Assembly (NCBI RefSeq): GCF_932274485.2
Contig: NC_065885.2
Span: 32,315,062 to 32,379,061 of the forward strand
Source: Patella vulgata
Taxonomy: Eukaryota > Mollusca > Gastropoda > Patellidae
Length of the DNA: 64,000 nt
Direction: 5' to 3'
The notes beneath the pieces were generated by a model that was not told the DNA's origin, did no database searches, and was given only the letters and a program-made list of their open reading frames with translations. The stretch's first letter is position 1, and every line of letters begins with the position of its first letter. Shown here in pieces: positions 31,267 to 43,700 of the stretch. The translations under genes and the position numbers were made by a program.

Positions 31267-34200
31267 ATGAATCCAATGTATGTTAAGAAGAAGGATGAGA
31301 CTAATGAGACAACATCAGATAACGAAGATAACATTCCTGAATGTATAACAACATCATCATCTTCAAGGTCATCTTCAACAGGTTGTCTACCAACACCTAA
31401 AACCCCTAAACCAATCGCTGGTTAGTTATCTTTTATAATTCATAATCTACTTATTATTAATTATTTCTGATAAAAGATCGAGACATGACCATACGAAAAT
31501 AACCTTTAAATACTCTTTATACTGGTTTTCTTTCTGCTGCACATTTCCTTGTATATTCGTCGTTTTATTTCAAACTGTTGAGAATAATTAAATGTCTTCT
31601 TAGGTCTTCCACAATATAAGTAAACCCATGGAACGTATATTAGATATATAATATACGGTCCATCGTAAAATTATCAGATATTCTTGAAATAAGAAAAGGC
31701 TTACCCGTCCCTTTGCTTTACACAAGTCACTGGTTATTACCTAATAATAATTAATATAGCATCAGTTGCAATTAAAATTAAACTTTAGAATTAAATGTTT
31801 TCAGGAATACCAGTACCCCGACTCGAGTTATGGAGTTCGAACTCTGAATCCGATTCTTACAACTCTGACAATGAAATAGAACCAGGATTGAATATTAAGA
31901 ACATCAAAGGTAAAATAATAAACTTTTTACACTGGTTTAAATATAATTATATGAATCAATAAAATAGTATTTAGCGTCCATCGTTTCTGCACAGACTGGG
32001 TTAATTAAGACGGAAATAAATATGGGGTACATGTGTGGTACCGTGGGCCTTTCTGTCAGACGTGGAAAGCGGGCCATTGATTCCGGTCGCCACATCCTAC
32101 GTATGACCCATGCATCTTTTCTTACTACATATCTTAGTAGCCTTGTGGTCGTCTTTGCTTTCTCTTCACGTTGTGTATTTACTTCTTCTTGTCTATCGCA
32201 GTTAAGACGTGTGTCTTACCAGGAATAACAATGCAACATTTCGTTTTTACATTTTATATAGACGGATACATGGATACAAGCATAGTATAGGTTACAATAA
32301 GTATAGAGATTGGTTAAACAAGCCAAATGATGCAATCGTAATTTTCCTATCATGTGTAATACATGATATTCTTATTCCCACAGAACCAGCTAATGTTTAC
32401 CAAATTATAACTATTTTTTATGTAACAATATGCCACTCATTCGCTAACTTGATTTAAGTACATGTGAATCTAATAATGTGCCAAAGATATTAATTAATAC
32501 AATACAATGCCATCATTTTTTTCTATTCCTTGTATATTTTTCTTAACAATGATTGATCATATTTTTTCTTATAATGCTTAGATTGATTCTATACCTGTTT
32601 CAGTGCCAAGTCTACGCGATACACCTGGACAAGTTCTCGAATACATCGAAGAAATAAATTCCATTAATGAAGTACTTACGATGAAAGTTAAATCACTGAA
32701 CGTGTAAGTTCCCTTTTTATCGTCTTCTCTTATGTTTGAAGGCATCTCAAGGCAAATATTTGACTCATCAAGGGAAGACCAACAATCTTCTATTCAGTGA
32801 TTACCTAAGCCAGTTACTCACTGGTTGAGTGGTTTGTGCAACAGTTAATTGACAATATTATATCACAGCTTCAAATCGCTTGTAAAAATTACAACAGAGG
32901 TCATTTCTTCAAAATAGACATGCTGCTTGCACATAACCGATCATGTGTATCTGTCTATTGCCTTGGGAAGATGATTTCTCATGACGGGAATCTTCCTATA
33001 ACCAGCTTCCTGGCAGATCATATTAATCTTACAATGACATTAAACTATTCCTCGAAAAATGACAAATAATATAAAACATTATAGAATAAAACACTTTATT
33101 TACGAAAGTTGATCGTTTGTAAATATAACGTGAGGACCTTTAATGAGTAAGACTATTAAAAAGCTTTAGATAGATAAATCAGGGAACTTAACACTGTATA
33201 AATAAGCCGTTATTTTTCTTTCAGCCACGTACAGGTACTTCATTCGAGAGAAGACGATTGCTTAAACAAAAACAATGAGCTGAAAGGAACAGTCAAAGAA
33301 CTGACAGAAGAATTAGAATATTTCAAGAGATCGAAGCGTTTTAAAGGTAAATCATTTGGTCAAAGGTCCAACAAATCAGAAGCTGTCGTCAGAAAGGCTA
33401 ACAATGAAAACTATAACAAGACGACTAAATGTGTTAAAACGTTGGAATCTAAAACCGCCGATACCCAGCTTACTAATCAGAAAGCAGGTAGAATTGAAAC
33501 TACAATAGCCACACAGACATCTCACGGATCAAAGAAACCAACTGTTGTAAAGATACGCAAAACAAAGGCTGTGAAGAGTCTACAGAAACAAACTGAAGTA
33601 AAGATCAGCAAACCAAAGGCCGTGAAGATTTCACCACAGAAAGCAACTGAAGTAAAGGTAATCAAACCAAAGGTTGTAAAGATTCGACAAAAACCAATTG
33701 ATGTAAAGATAATCAAACCAAAGGATGAGAAGATTCCACAGAAACAAGTTGAAGTAAAGATAAGCAAACCGAAGGCTATGATTCCACAGAAACAAACTGA
33801 TGTAAAGATAATCAAACCAGATGATGTGGAGATTCCACAAACCCAAACTAATGTGAAGGTAAAGGCTGTGATGATTCCACAGAAAACATACGGGACCGTT
33901 AACTGCAAATCAAACGAAACCGCGGCAATAATCAATGCAAAATCCCGGGGTATCACCACGAAGACGTTGAATCCCAAATCCCTAAAGGGATCCAGAGGGG
34001 CGCAAAATACCAGCAAACTATCAAAACAAACACTGCCGACTGAATGCTCAAAGCAAGATAGCACCGATAAGAAGATCTCGTTGCCAGAAATACATGAATC
34101 ATTCTCAAAAAATATGTTGTCACGTCATACATCGAGCTGCCCTGAAATCGTGACTGCCAGAACACGAACAACATCAAACAGCACCATATACACAGAATTT

Positions 34201-34725
34201 TCATCTCCACAAAGCAATGAGGCTCTATCGCCTACATCTATTGAAGAAGAGCTATCAATCCATTCCTGCTCGTCGCCTGAAATGGGCGAGCTAATGATAC
34301 AAAAACGATTTGAAGGAGTGCATAAGACAGACAAAGCAACAACAGTGCATAGTACCTCCTCGCCTGATGTTTCTTATTCTATAAAGAAAATATCATCGAT
34401 AAACAGTAATCACACGGTAGTTAAAAATATAAAGAAACATGGATCATTACTACCATCCTTGGTTGAATATCCGAAGATTAATCCAGAAAGTTCAGCAACG
34501 CCACCAAAAATAAAATCAACATCGTCAGTATTTGAAAGTCCACAAGGGCGTTTCCAAATCGCAAAGAAAGTTGGTGCTGCTCCACTTCCTAATCTAATGA
34601 AAGAACTACCATTAATATCTGGACGATATAACCCTAAACCGCCAGCAAGTCCACGACCTAATACTAAGAAAATTAAATTACCACCTTTACAATCTCAAAC
34701 AAAATATTATAAAAGACAAGATTAA
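31267..34725 (+). CDS. Unrecognised 619-residue protein with coiled coil and Lys/Pro repeats
   Basis: Exons 31267-31420, 31805-31909, 32604-32703 and 33225-34725 (stop TAA 34723-34725) join in frame to 620 codons. The N-terminus (MNPMYVKKKDETNE) and exon 2 are rich in Ser, Thr and acidic residues. Exon 3 and the start of exon 4 contain VLEYIEEINSINEVLTMKVK and ELKGTVKELTEELEYFKR, a likely coiled coil. A run of seven repeats of about 17 residues follows (33547-33893; core VKI-x-KPK-x-x-KIPQKQ). After it come three similar motifs (SSCPEI, CSSPEMGE, SSPDVS) and a basic, proline-rich tail. There is no signal peptide or membrane segment. I do not recognise the family; the composition suggests a disordered scaffold, possibly cytoskeletal, but that is a guess. 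Confidence 0.8.
33547..33893 (+). repeat. Coding array of ~17-residue Lys/Pro repeats
   Basis: Seven degenerate units of 14-18 codons within the last exon, each starting VK[IV] and most carrying KPK and PQK. Unit lengths are 17, 18, 17, 17, 16, 17 and 14 residues, so length changes are always whole codons, consistent with selection on the reading frame. Confidence 0.8.
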
Positions 34726-35079
34726 ATGGGTTTAATTTCCTTTGCAACCGATGATCATTACAGTTCATTCTGTTTCGTGATGTAAATTTTAGGCGATTGT
34801 TCTGCATAAGAAAAAAACAAAATCTTAATGTCAACAAAGTTTGTCCAGTTTGATCAAAGCATGTATTATACAATAACACAGTGAATGAACTGAAAATTAC
34901 CATTTATTAATATATATTATTAATAAATGACAAGGTACAAAAATGTTTAATATGGTTGTAAAGATTACTGAATAATTTCTAATAACATTTGAAATATGAT
35001 ATTAATAAACATATAAAATGACAAAGGTGGGGATTCAAGATATCTATAGCGGTTTATCAAACAATTGTAAATATTCTTT

Positions 35080-35465
35080 AATCAATGTTAGTGTTATATT
35101 AGTATATATATAGTTTGTGATTACATACGTATATATTAGAAGCATGTTGTAAACAATGTTAGTAGCATGTACGTAATAAATCATAGTAGCATGTAATGAA
35201 TGTTAGTATTGTCATTTATTATATTATTAGCATGTATGTAATTATGAATGTTAGCGTTGTGTTAATATGTTAGTAGCCTGTAATTAGTCTTAATATTGTG
35301 ATTATATATTAGTATCCTGTAATGAATGTTAATGTTGTTCAATTAGTAGTCTGTGTAATCAATGTCACTATACATGTATATTAGAAGTCTGTAATCTATG
35401 TTAGAAATGTCATTATATATCAGTAGGCTGTAATCAATGTTAGTATTGTCTTAGTAATCTGGCAT
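35080..35465 (+). repeat. Degenerate minisatellite downstream of the repeat-rich gene
   Basis: About eight units of roughly 45-50 bases with the core TTAGTAGCCTGTAATCAATG, TTAGTATTGTCATTATATA. It begins about 350 bases after the stop and may be transcribed as 3' UTR. Confidence 0.7.
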
Positions 35466-35754
35466 CAAGAAAATAAATGATATCTTACCAAGATTAGTGC
35501 TTTGTTCTGACCAAAGATTTGGTTGCCAATAAAGTAAGTTACTAAGATACTTGCTATGGTAACAGAACAATATTGTTGCACAAATTGTAAAGATAGTATA
35601 AGTTAATCGTATTGAATCATAGATCGGCTGAATGTTCGGGTAGGAAATGCTGGGTACAGCGTCTATTTGTTGGGAAGGTGTGAAAAAGGGGTGTTGGCAT
35701 ACACGTTAAATAACAGTTGACAGTCTGAATTCTATTAAAAGTAGGCTATATCTG

Positions 35755-36530
35755 GATACAAATATTTCCTATTTAGTGTAAATAAGTACATAAAATAGTA
35801 CACGAAGGCGTAAAATGAGTAAAAGGCACTGATTATGCTCGGATCATTTCGTGTTACTACGTCCAATGTAAAGAACGCACGTGCTATCGAGGTCGTATGA
35901 TTTGACGAAACAGTACACCATGGACCTATGGTTACACGCAATCTGTTTCACAGAGGATTACGAAAGTCTTCTAATGAAATGAAATGAAATGGGGTTTAAT
36001 GTCCTACTGTTCTGCTCCTAAACTGGGCTAATGCAGACGGGCATACGCCATACAGTGTGCTATGAGGGAAATTTTGCCCGGGCAGCGGCGCTACGGCCTA
36101 CTCTCATATCGAATTCCAACTGGCAAGGGATCTTTTACGTGCACGCCAATATGTATACGGGACCTCGGTTTTCGTCCCATTCGAACGACTAGACAGCTGT
36201 CCTTGTCAGGCCCTCCGTCCTGCATCACTGACAAGGGGAAACCACGCCGGAAAATCTGGATCAACTTTCTCGGCCAATGCAGGGATCGAACTCCCGACCT
36301 CCAGGCTAGCGAGCCAGCGTCTTACCCACTTAGCCACGTGATCCCCGAAAGTCTTCTAATATCTCTGTGAAAGATGATTGCCTTCAACACGTGACGTCAC
36401 ATCACGCGAAGTCAATCATTGGCTGAATGGCGCATGCATTGTTTACATAAGACGTTATTAAATCGGGCAGAATGCTGCCTTTTACTCATTTTAATTGCCT
36501 ACCCATTTACACTAAATAGGAAATAATTTT
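35755..36530. mobile_element. Inverted-repeat element split by a SINE
   Basis: The left end (TTTCCTATTTAGTGTAAATA, then AAAATGAGTAAAAGGCA) is repeated in reverse at the right end (about 36490-36530), so the flanks of the SINE at 35976 are two arms of one non-autonomous element. Related sequence is at 8590-9060. Confidence 0.65.
35976..36345 (-). repeat. Full-length SINE family A with 15 bp target-site duplication
   Basis: Flanked by CGAAAGTCTTCTAAT at 35961-35975 and 36346-36360, identical at all 15 bases. In reverse it starts GGGGATCACGTGGCTAAGTG (A box), has GGGAGTTCGATCCC (B box), a conserved core around CGCCGCTGCCCGGGC, and ends in (ATTTC)n after GACATTAAACCCC. It is the best-preserved copy and a good family reference. 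Confidence 0.93.
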
Positions 36531-37727
36531 TACCTACAAATACTTCAAACGTCTTTATCTATTTTTCTAATACATAAAAAAGAGGTTTTAGAATTTAATT
36601 TGTCGGAGGAAAAAAGTTAATATTTGTGGCTCATTAAGTCGCATCGATGTCATCCTTATCAGTGGTTGTCGCGGCCTAGCGAATATTCACATCTGATCAG
36701 TGTGGGTTACACGAACATGTAGACCTATAATGCACGTGAACTCAGGTTTTCGCATTACCGCTGTGAAAATGGTTGCGTGTTCATTAGCTCGGTTGATGCA
36801 AAATAGCAGGAAGTTAATTCCCGTAGGATCAGTAATCGGCAACTGAATATTTACGATTTTTAACGACCGAACTCCACTCAAACAATCTTGACATAAAAGT
36901 CTATGTTGTTCCGAGCTGCGGATTTCCTCCTTGTAAGTATGCAAAGGATTACACGTAGTCCTATATAACAGACACGGTTTTGGATGTCAAATGGGTAATG
37001 ATAATACTTGTCAAGAATAATTCAATATAAAATCATAGTAAACACACAGTATATTATCGTTTCTGAAGGCCATAGACTCGGATATCAAGCAATACGGTTC
37101 AATGGTCATATTCGGGCGTGACGTTTGAAACGACTTGTGTGACGTTTTATATCAAGACCTTGGGTCGTGTGCGGTTTTGTACTGTTATAGAGCTATATTA
37201 CGGGCTTCGTTTTAAAGAAATATTCTTTAAAATAAATGATAATAAGTTTATGAAACTGGTCCATCAGAACTTACCAGAAAATATGATATTTACATTGTAC
37301 ATTGTACATTGTACTACAAAAATAAAGCAAAGCTTGTGATTAATGAAAGGAAAAAAGTGTCCATGTCCTTGAAACGGAGATTTGGACATAAGATAAGATT
37401 TATTGTACCAACACCAGCATTTACAACCAACAGATTTCGTTTTCCTATAGATTATCGATAACGTATTTGAAGCAATCTCTAAAGTAGTAAAACAATATAC
37501 ATTCATTCCGCCCTTGTGTAGCTATAAAATTATATTGAATTGCCAGAGAGCAGGCCGCTGTGCGCGAAGACTATTCAATCCTATGCCTTTGAAGATTGAA
37601 GAATAAATAACCTCTCCTACTTTTTGGGTTAACCCTTGGGTCTGTGTGATATCCAAGAATAAATTCAAATACGCAGAACGTTACCGGAATATGTCGAAGA
37701 CTGATGTTTTAGACCTATACTCCAAGT

Positions 37728-37963
37728 CCCAAGTTCACAAAGCATTCTCAGACTTAAATTAAGAATTTACTCAACTTTCAATCACTGTTTATGAGAAATA
37801 TCTTTGATCCAGAAACACAAATCTTTACACATAGTTTCTTATTGATGTATTTGATACATTAAAACAACAAAAGTTTTATAAATGGCTATATTTTAGTTAA
37901 AATAAGGCAAACAATATTGAGTAAATTCTTAAATTAAGTCTGAGAATTCTTTGTGAACTTGGG
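37728..37963. mobile_element. MITE with ~48 bp terminal inverted repeats
   Basis: Left end CCCAAGTTCACAAAGCATTC, TCAGACTTAAATTAAGAATT, TACTCAA; the reverse of the right end differs at only a few positions. 236 bp, no open frame. Target duplication not resolved. Confidence 0.8.
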
Positions 37964-38134
37964 GCCAGGACTTTCTTGTTCCATTTATATTTGTCCATAA
38001 TAGTAATGTTTTCGGAAATGGATTGTAATTAATAGGCCCGGTTGCTAAATGAATATATCTTTAAAATAGCTATTGTTTTCACAGGCATCGATAAAGAAAT
38101 GAATATATTTGTTGACTTTGTTTTTAGCATAATA

Positions 38135-39925
38135 ATGGAATTGTCTATGTATGACGTCAATGATTTTACAGAAGGGCTTGAAAGTAATCCAATTTATTAT
38201 GAAAATCTACAACTGTCTAAAAGTATGAAGACTTTCAAGGTTGGTAGGCTTATTGCTGGAACACCTTTTTTCTACTCTCTCAACTAAAGAATAAAATTAT
38301 AAAAGTATGCCGACTTCTAATTTCGGTGCAATTTCAGAGCCTTAACTCCATTTTTTTCTAACATCTGAACAGAACCCGCTCCTAGGCGCGTTAAAAATAA
38401 AAGTAACTAAGCGAAACAATAACAAAATATTCACTACAAATATGTCATTAGATGGACAAATGGCCCATTTCTGGTATGTTTTTGGTGGTCGAGGAGGGAA
38501 GTGGAGGTCGTAGAGAAAACAAACCTGGTTCCGTTCACAGTGGCGGCGCCAAGGGGCTCGGGGTGGGCATTTGCCCTCCCATAATTCTGGTTTGCCCTCT
38601 GTCCCCCACCCCCGCAATAATTTTAAGGAATAAAATAAAATATTTGTGATATTTTTCGGTAATAGATACCTTCCACGGTGATTAAATCACACATTTCCAC
38701 CCGTCATAGACTTGCATGTTGTAAAGTCAGAATGATTTCTTACCGAGCCCATCCTGCTGTAAACCTACTATAAACAATAACACCTTGAGAAGTGCATTTT
38801 ACGATCAACAGGGTTGTTTGGGGCATAGGTTCAACGCGGCAAGAATATTCATTCACGTTGATTCACTCACTACTCCGTTCGTTTGACGCTTTCCTCTCCG
38901 GTCGGATAAACTAGTGGGTTTGGCGACAGGCGGTGTCTGGTTAGATCTATTTATCTCGACGATTAGTGCCTGAAATACTGCCAGACTGCATTTCCGGCAG
39001 TCTGTTTTTCAAAAATTTCTGGAGGAGGCCCCCCATACCCCTAGTTTAAGCTCGGGCCTTTACCCCCTCAACCTTAGACTTCGCCCCACCAACCACCGGC
39101 GACTCGCGCCGCCACTGTCCATGCAGCGCGGCCGTTTCATATATATTATATGTATGTGTAATTACCTTTTTTTAATTCTGTATGTTTCAGTATATCTGTA
39201 GTAATATACCAGGCCCAGGTTGTAATATGGATAATTATGTGGAACAATTTTGTGGCTGCAATTGTCAGCCAAGCTGTGAACTCATAAGTTGCTCATGTAT
39301 TGAACAACAGGGTCTTAATTATCAAAATGGACGTCTTTTAGAAAATATTATATGTGGAGATAGTTCCAAAGCTATACTTGAGTGCAACTCAAAGTGTTCT
39401 TGTGATAGAGCCTGCTCAAATAGATTAGTTCAGAATGGTATAAAATATAAACTTGAGGTTTTTACCGTTAAACACAAGGGTCTGGCGTTACGGACACTGG
39501 AAACAATTCCAAGGGGATCATTTGTTTGTGAATATGCTGGTGAAATAGTAAGTGAAGAAGAAGCCAATAAAAGATCAAAGAAATTAACCAAAGATGATAT
39601 GAATTATTTGTTTGTATTAAAGGAGCACTGTGCCTCGGGAATAATTCAAACATTCATTGATCCAAAATATAAAGGCAATATCGGTCGAATGATCAACCAT
39701 TCTTGTGATCCGAACCTAACAATGCATCCAGTTCGAATCAATAATAGTATACCTCGATTAGCTTTGTTTGCTAATACTGATATAGAATTGTTGGAAGAAT
39801 TGTCATTTAGTTATGGATCTAGTTCGAATTGTGATACAGACAAAGGTGTCAATAAAAAAGCATGTTATTGTGGAGTAACTATGTGTAAGAATTATCTCCC
39901 TTTTGATACATCTGTTTTTCTGTAG
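38135..39925 (+). CDS. SETMAR: SETMAR-like histone-lysine N-methyltransferase (SET only)
   Basis: Exons 38135-38239 and 39191-39925 join in phase 0 to 279 residues. The join gives TFKYICSNIPGPGC, aligning with FQYTPDHVVGPG of human SETMAR. A cysteine-rich pre-SET follows (CGCNCQPSC..ISCSC, CNSKCSCDRACSNRLVQNG), then the SET domain: KGLALRTLETIPRGSFVCEY and AGEI, the NHSCDPNL cofactor motif, and ELSFSYG. The post-SET zinc cysteines are ACYCGVTMCKNYLPFD. The predicted role is S-adenosylmethionine-dependent methylation of histone H3 lysines. The F in ELSFSY occupies the F/Y switch position (Y in human SETMAR). No mariner transposase is fused. The start is uncertain: an upstream in-frame ATG lies at about 38099 and an acceptor-like TTTTCACAG precedes it. 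Confidence 0.85.
38538..39117. mobile_element. hAT-like non-autonomous element in the SETMAR intron
   Basis: 580 bp bounded by CAGTGGCGGCGC and its inverse GCGCCGCCACTG, with flanking octamers TCCGTTCA (38530-38537) and TCCATGCA (39118-39125), 6 of 8 identical. The right half (38905-39090) is found inverted at 58120-58320. It lies between the two coding exons, 73 bases before the acceptor. Confidence 0.75.
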
Positions 39926-40760
39926 ATTTGTTTGTGCTGCATAAAAATTGTGACAGATTCTTTATAATAATGATATCCCTATGTTCTTGGTAAAAATATA
40001 TCAGTAAATATCAGATGCAAATTTTTGGCGCTAAAATACATCTCAAGACCACTGCATTTTTGCAAATCTTTCTTGGTTATTGGCTTGAAATTTATTCCAC
40101 ATATGATGTCAACTTCAACTGTCTATTTTCTACCTAAAACAAATTGATCAAAATCCAGTAAACAACAAGAGTTTTAATCATTAACAATAATTACAAAATA
40201 TTAGAGTAAAATTCATACAAAAGCAATAATATATCATATATACCAACTTCCAGACTATCACCAAAAGAAAACAATTACTCAGATTAAAACATTTATAAAT
40301 CAGTTACAAAATATATATTTATACAGAATAAAAACAAATATATATTTATATCAAATTTAAACATTTAGTGAAAACATGTAGGGTACTTTCTTTTGCAGTG
40401 ACGCATTTAGGACTCCAGGTTGGGTGAGGCCACAAGTGTCTTAACTGTAGTTTTAAGATATGTGTTGGGAACTGCCGCTGTTAAATGTTTTGGACCAGTC
40501 AAATATGATATAAAAAAAAAATAAATTAAAACATGAATATTAATTATTAAGTTGTTTTGTATTATTACACACTATTAATAGAATTAAATACAATATTAAT
40601 TTGTAGTAGACAGCCAATTTTCCTTTAGATAATTAGGGGGATGGATTTCTGTTTAAAAAATTTCTTATCTAGACATAAATAAATCAAATGGCTTTTATAC
40701 TAGACAAGTTACAATAATATATCTATGGATGATTCGGATTGAACCAAGAAAAATACATGT
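39926..40760. other. Convergent 3' space between SETMAR-like and SUMF1 genes
   Basis: Very A+T-rich; both genes end into it. No repeat or gene recognised. Possible polyadenylation hexamers are too frequent here to assign. Confidence 0.5.
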
Positions 40761-43700
40761 TTATGATTTTAAGTAATCTGGTAATGTGCTGGCTGCGCAT
40801 CGGAATCCAAGATTAGATGCTGAACTATCTGGAGTATTCTGACTTCTAGCTTGACATCTATATCTATAACAGTAGGACTGAAATATATAATATATATACA
40901 TATGTTTAGAGATATCTAAAATAACTAACAAAATTAAAATCATTTAAATTAGCCAATTAATACACATAGTTATTCAGGGTTCCCGCGGTCCTTGAAAATC
41001 CTTGAATATGTTTAAATTTAAAATTTCATTTTCAAGGTCTTGAATAAACTTGAATTTCGCGGAAATAGGAAAATATCCTTGAATTTCAGTTGAAATCCTT
41101 AATTTTGTTTCAAATTGGTAATAATAGTAAGTTGATATGAAAATCCCGTTTAGATTAGAAGTTTTATAACGATAGTTGTAATGTTTTGGTTATTTTTGAG
41201 ATGAAAAATTGTAACTTTAGGCTAAAAAATGTCCTTGAAAATCCTTGAATTTGACATATATTTATCCTTGAAAAAATGTTTGACGAAGCCGCGGGAACCC
41301 TGTTATTGTACACATTGTGTCATTTTATTTATAAAAATAGAAAGCACAGTGTCAGTGGTAAGCCCATTCCATATCATATTTTGGCTTTCCTCATCCATAT
41401 TTTAACAGTTTTGTAAATAATAATATATGCTCTAGGAGAATGATGAAAATGGGTTTCTTGATTGTACAGACACAGTATGGTTGGGTTAAAGAAAACTACT
41501 GTTCAGATTCAAACATGCAAGGTGATTCAGTCAGATAAGAAAATCAGAGTAAGGTGATTCTGTCAGAAGTATAAGAAAAGCAGAGTAAGGTCATTCAGTC
41601 AGGGTAGGGTGATTCTGTCATAAGTAATATAAAAAAAGCAGAGTAAGGTGATTCAGTTAGGATTATATAAGAAAAGCAGAGTAAGGGGATTCAGTCAGGA
41701 ATAATATATGAAAAATAGAGGGAGATGAAGTAATCAAAGTAATAAACTGTACCTTGTGGCATAAAAATGATCCGCCCTTTTTAACTTTATCTTCACCGGA
41801 TGCTGGGCCAGTCTGCAAAATAAGCAATGTTTTTTTATTTATTAATTATGTCGAATGGATTTTCTTCACAAAAAGGAATAAAAATTGTCAAATACATGAC
41901 AATGTAGTGGGGGTACAGAATTTATATTAGATTTGTTGAGTCAATGGATTTTCATTCGCCCACGGACAAATTTACTGATACATTGATGTGAGAGTATCGA
42001 TGTTTGCTCCAGATGCCTCGATGCATAAATTTTACTTGATATCAGCACTAACAAACACTGAGATTCTATTACGGGGTCACTTCTATTAAGAGGTCAGTCA
42101 TGACAATTCCCCTGAATGACTGGTGAATACAGATATTCTACTGTATAACATAATCTTCAGCCCTTGAGATCCATGTTGTTGTATTCTCAAAATTTAAAAC
42201 TGTAATGTGAATTCATATGAATGGCAATTTTGCAATGTGAACACAATCAAAGAATTTTGTCAACTTTGTACACAAAGATATAATATTTGAGGTACAATTT
42301 GTTTTAAAAGAAAACTAACAAGATTATCTTTAAAATCTGTTGTATGTTTAGTCTCCCACCAGTCATTTGTCCATTCCCAAACATTTCCAATAATATTTTT
42401 TAAACCAAATTTATTCTGTTCAGGATAAGCTGTAACCTGTAAAATATAAATACAGTACTAGTAAAGATGGACAGTGGCTTGCTAAGCCTGCTTGTACATT
42501 TGACCGCAATATCCTCTTAACGTTATCAAGTAAAATGACAAGTATAGATATTGTGGGTTAGATATCAGACCAAATTTCTACAATTAAGATCTACATCACA
42601 AACTCTGACCTGTACCAAATCCACAAACCTTCAAAGCTAAAATGTAAACTGTGAGATAATTGTACCATATGCAATAAAACCAGTGGTGGCCAGGCAAGAT
42701 ACGCCCACATTTTGCAAGAGATGGATAGAGAACAAGCTAAAAGAAAAGCGATTTATCGTACAATCAGAAGTTATAGTCTGAAATGCGCGAATATCGAAAC
42801 GGACTGAGATATTTGGGACATAAAGATATATTTTAAGTTTCATCAAAATCGGATAAAAATTGTGACTTCGCTAGAGTGTCCACAACCTTGGTATTACATA
42901 CTTTTACACTTTTCTCCGGCCGTTTTGGTCCGACATTCACTAAAATTCGAACTCAACCATCATTAGGGTGTAACAGTGATATATTCAAACGGTTTTTTTT
43001 AAATCAGATACAAATTGTGACCTCTAGAGGGACCACAAGCAACAAACTCGATTTTTCCTACAATCAAGGGCCATAATTCAAGAAGTTGCGATCCGATATG
43101 TGCGAATATCGAAAGGAACCAAGATCCTTGGGTTATAAACATGTATTTCAAGTTTCATTAAAATCGGATCAAAATTGTGAGCTCTAGAGGGTCCACAACC
43201 TTGATATACCATTTACACTATTTGCGAACGAGGGGCGGCCATTTGTCCGGCAATTTTGGACCATCATAACGGTGAAACATTGATATATTCAAAGGTTTAT
43301 TTTTTTTTTAAATCGGATAAAAATTGTTACCTCTAGAGGGACCACAGGCTAAAAACGCAATTTTAGTACAATCAAGGTCCATAATTCAGGAAGTTACGAT
43401 CTTTGGGTTATAAACATGCATTTCAAGTTTCATCAAAATCAGATGAAAATTGTGACCTCTAGATTGTCCACAAGATAAAAATGTGTTTTTTCATACAATC
43501 AGGGGCCATAATCCATGAAGTTTGAATCCGATAAATGCCAATATCGACAGGAACCAAGATCTTTTCGAGATAAACCTATATTTCCTATAAACCTATAAAA
43601 ATTATGAAAGGTTCAGTGTCCACAAACAAATTGTGGAGGGACGGACAGGGCGACAAAAATATACGTCCACATGAAAATGTGGACGTATAAAAATTCTGAA

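Larger units (their letters stand above)
34726..38134. other. Intergenic space before the SETMAR-like gene
   Basis: Holds the minisatellite, the SINE-split inverted-repeat element and a MITE (37728-37963). The remainder, 36690-37720, is A+T-rich with no coding signal that I can support. Confidence 0.6.

Noticed and set aside
33522-34064. 180-codon minus-strand open frame rich in FxFVWCGI-like repeats
   Set aside because: It is the exact antisense of the Lys/Pro repeat array in the plus-strand exon; the apparent repeat and hydrophobicity follow from complementing AAA/CCA-rich codons.
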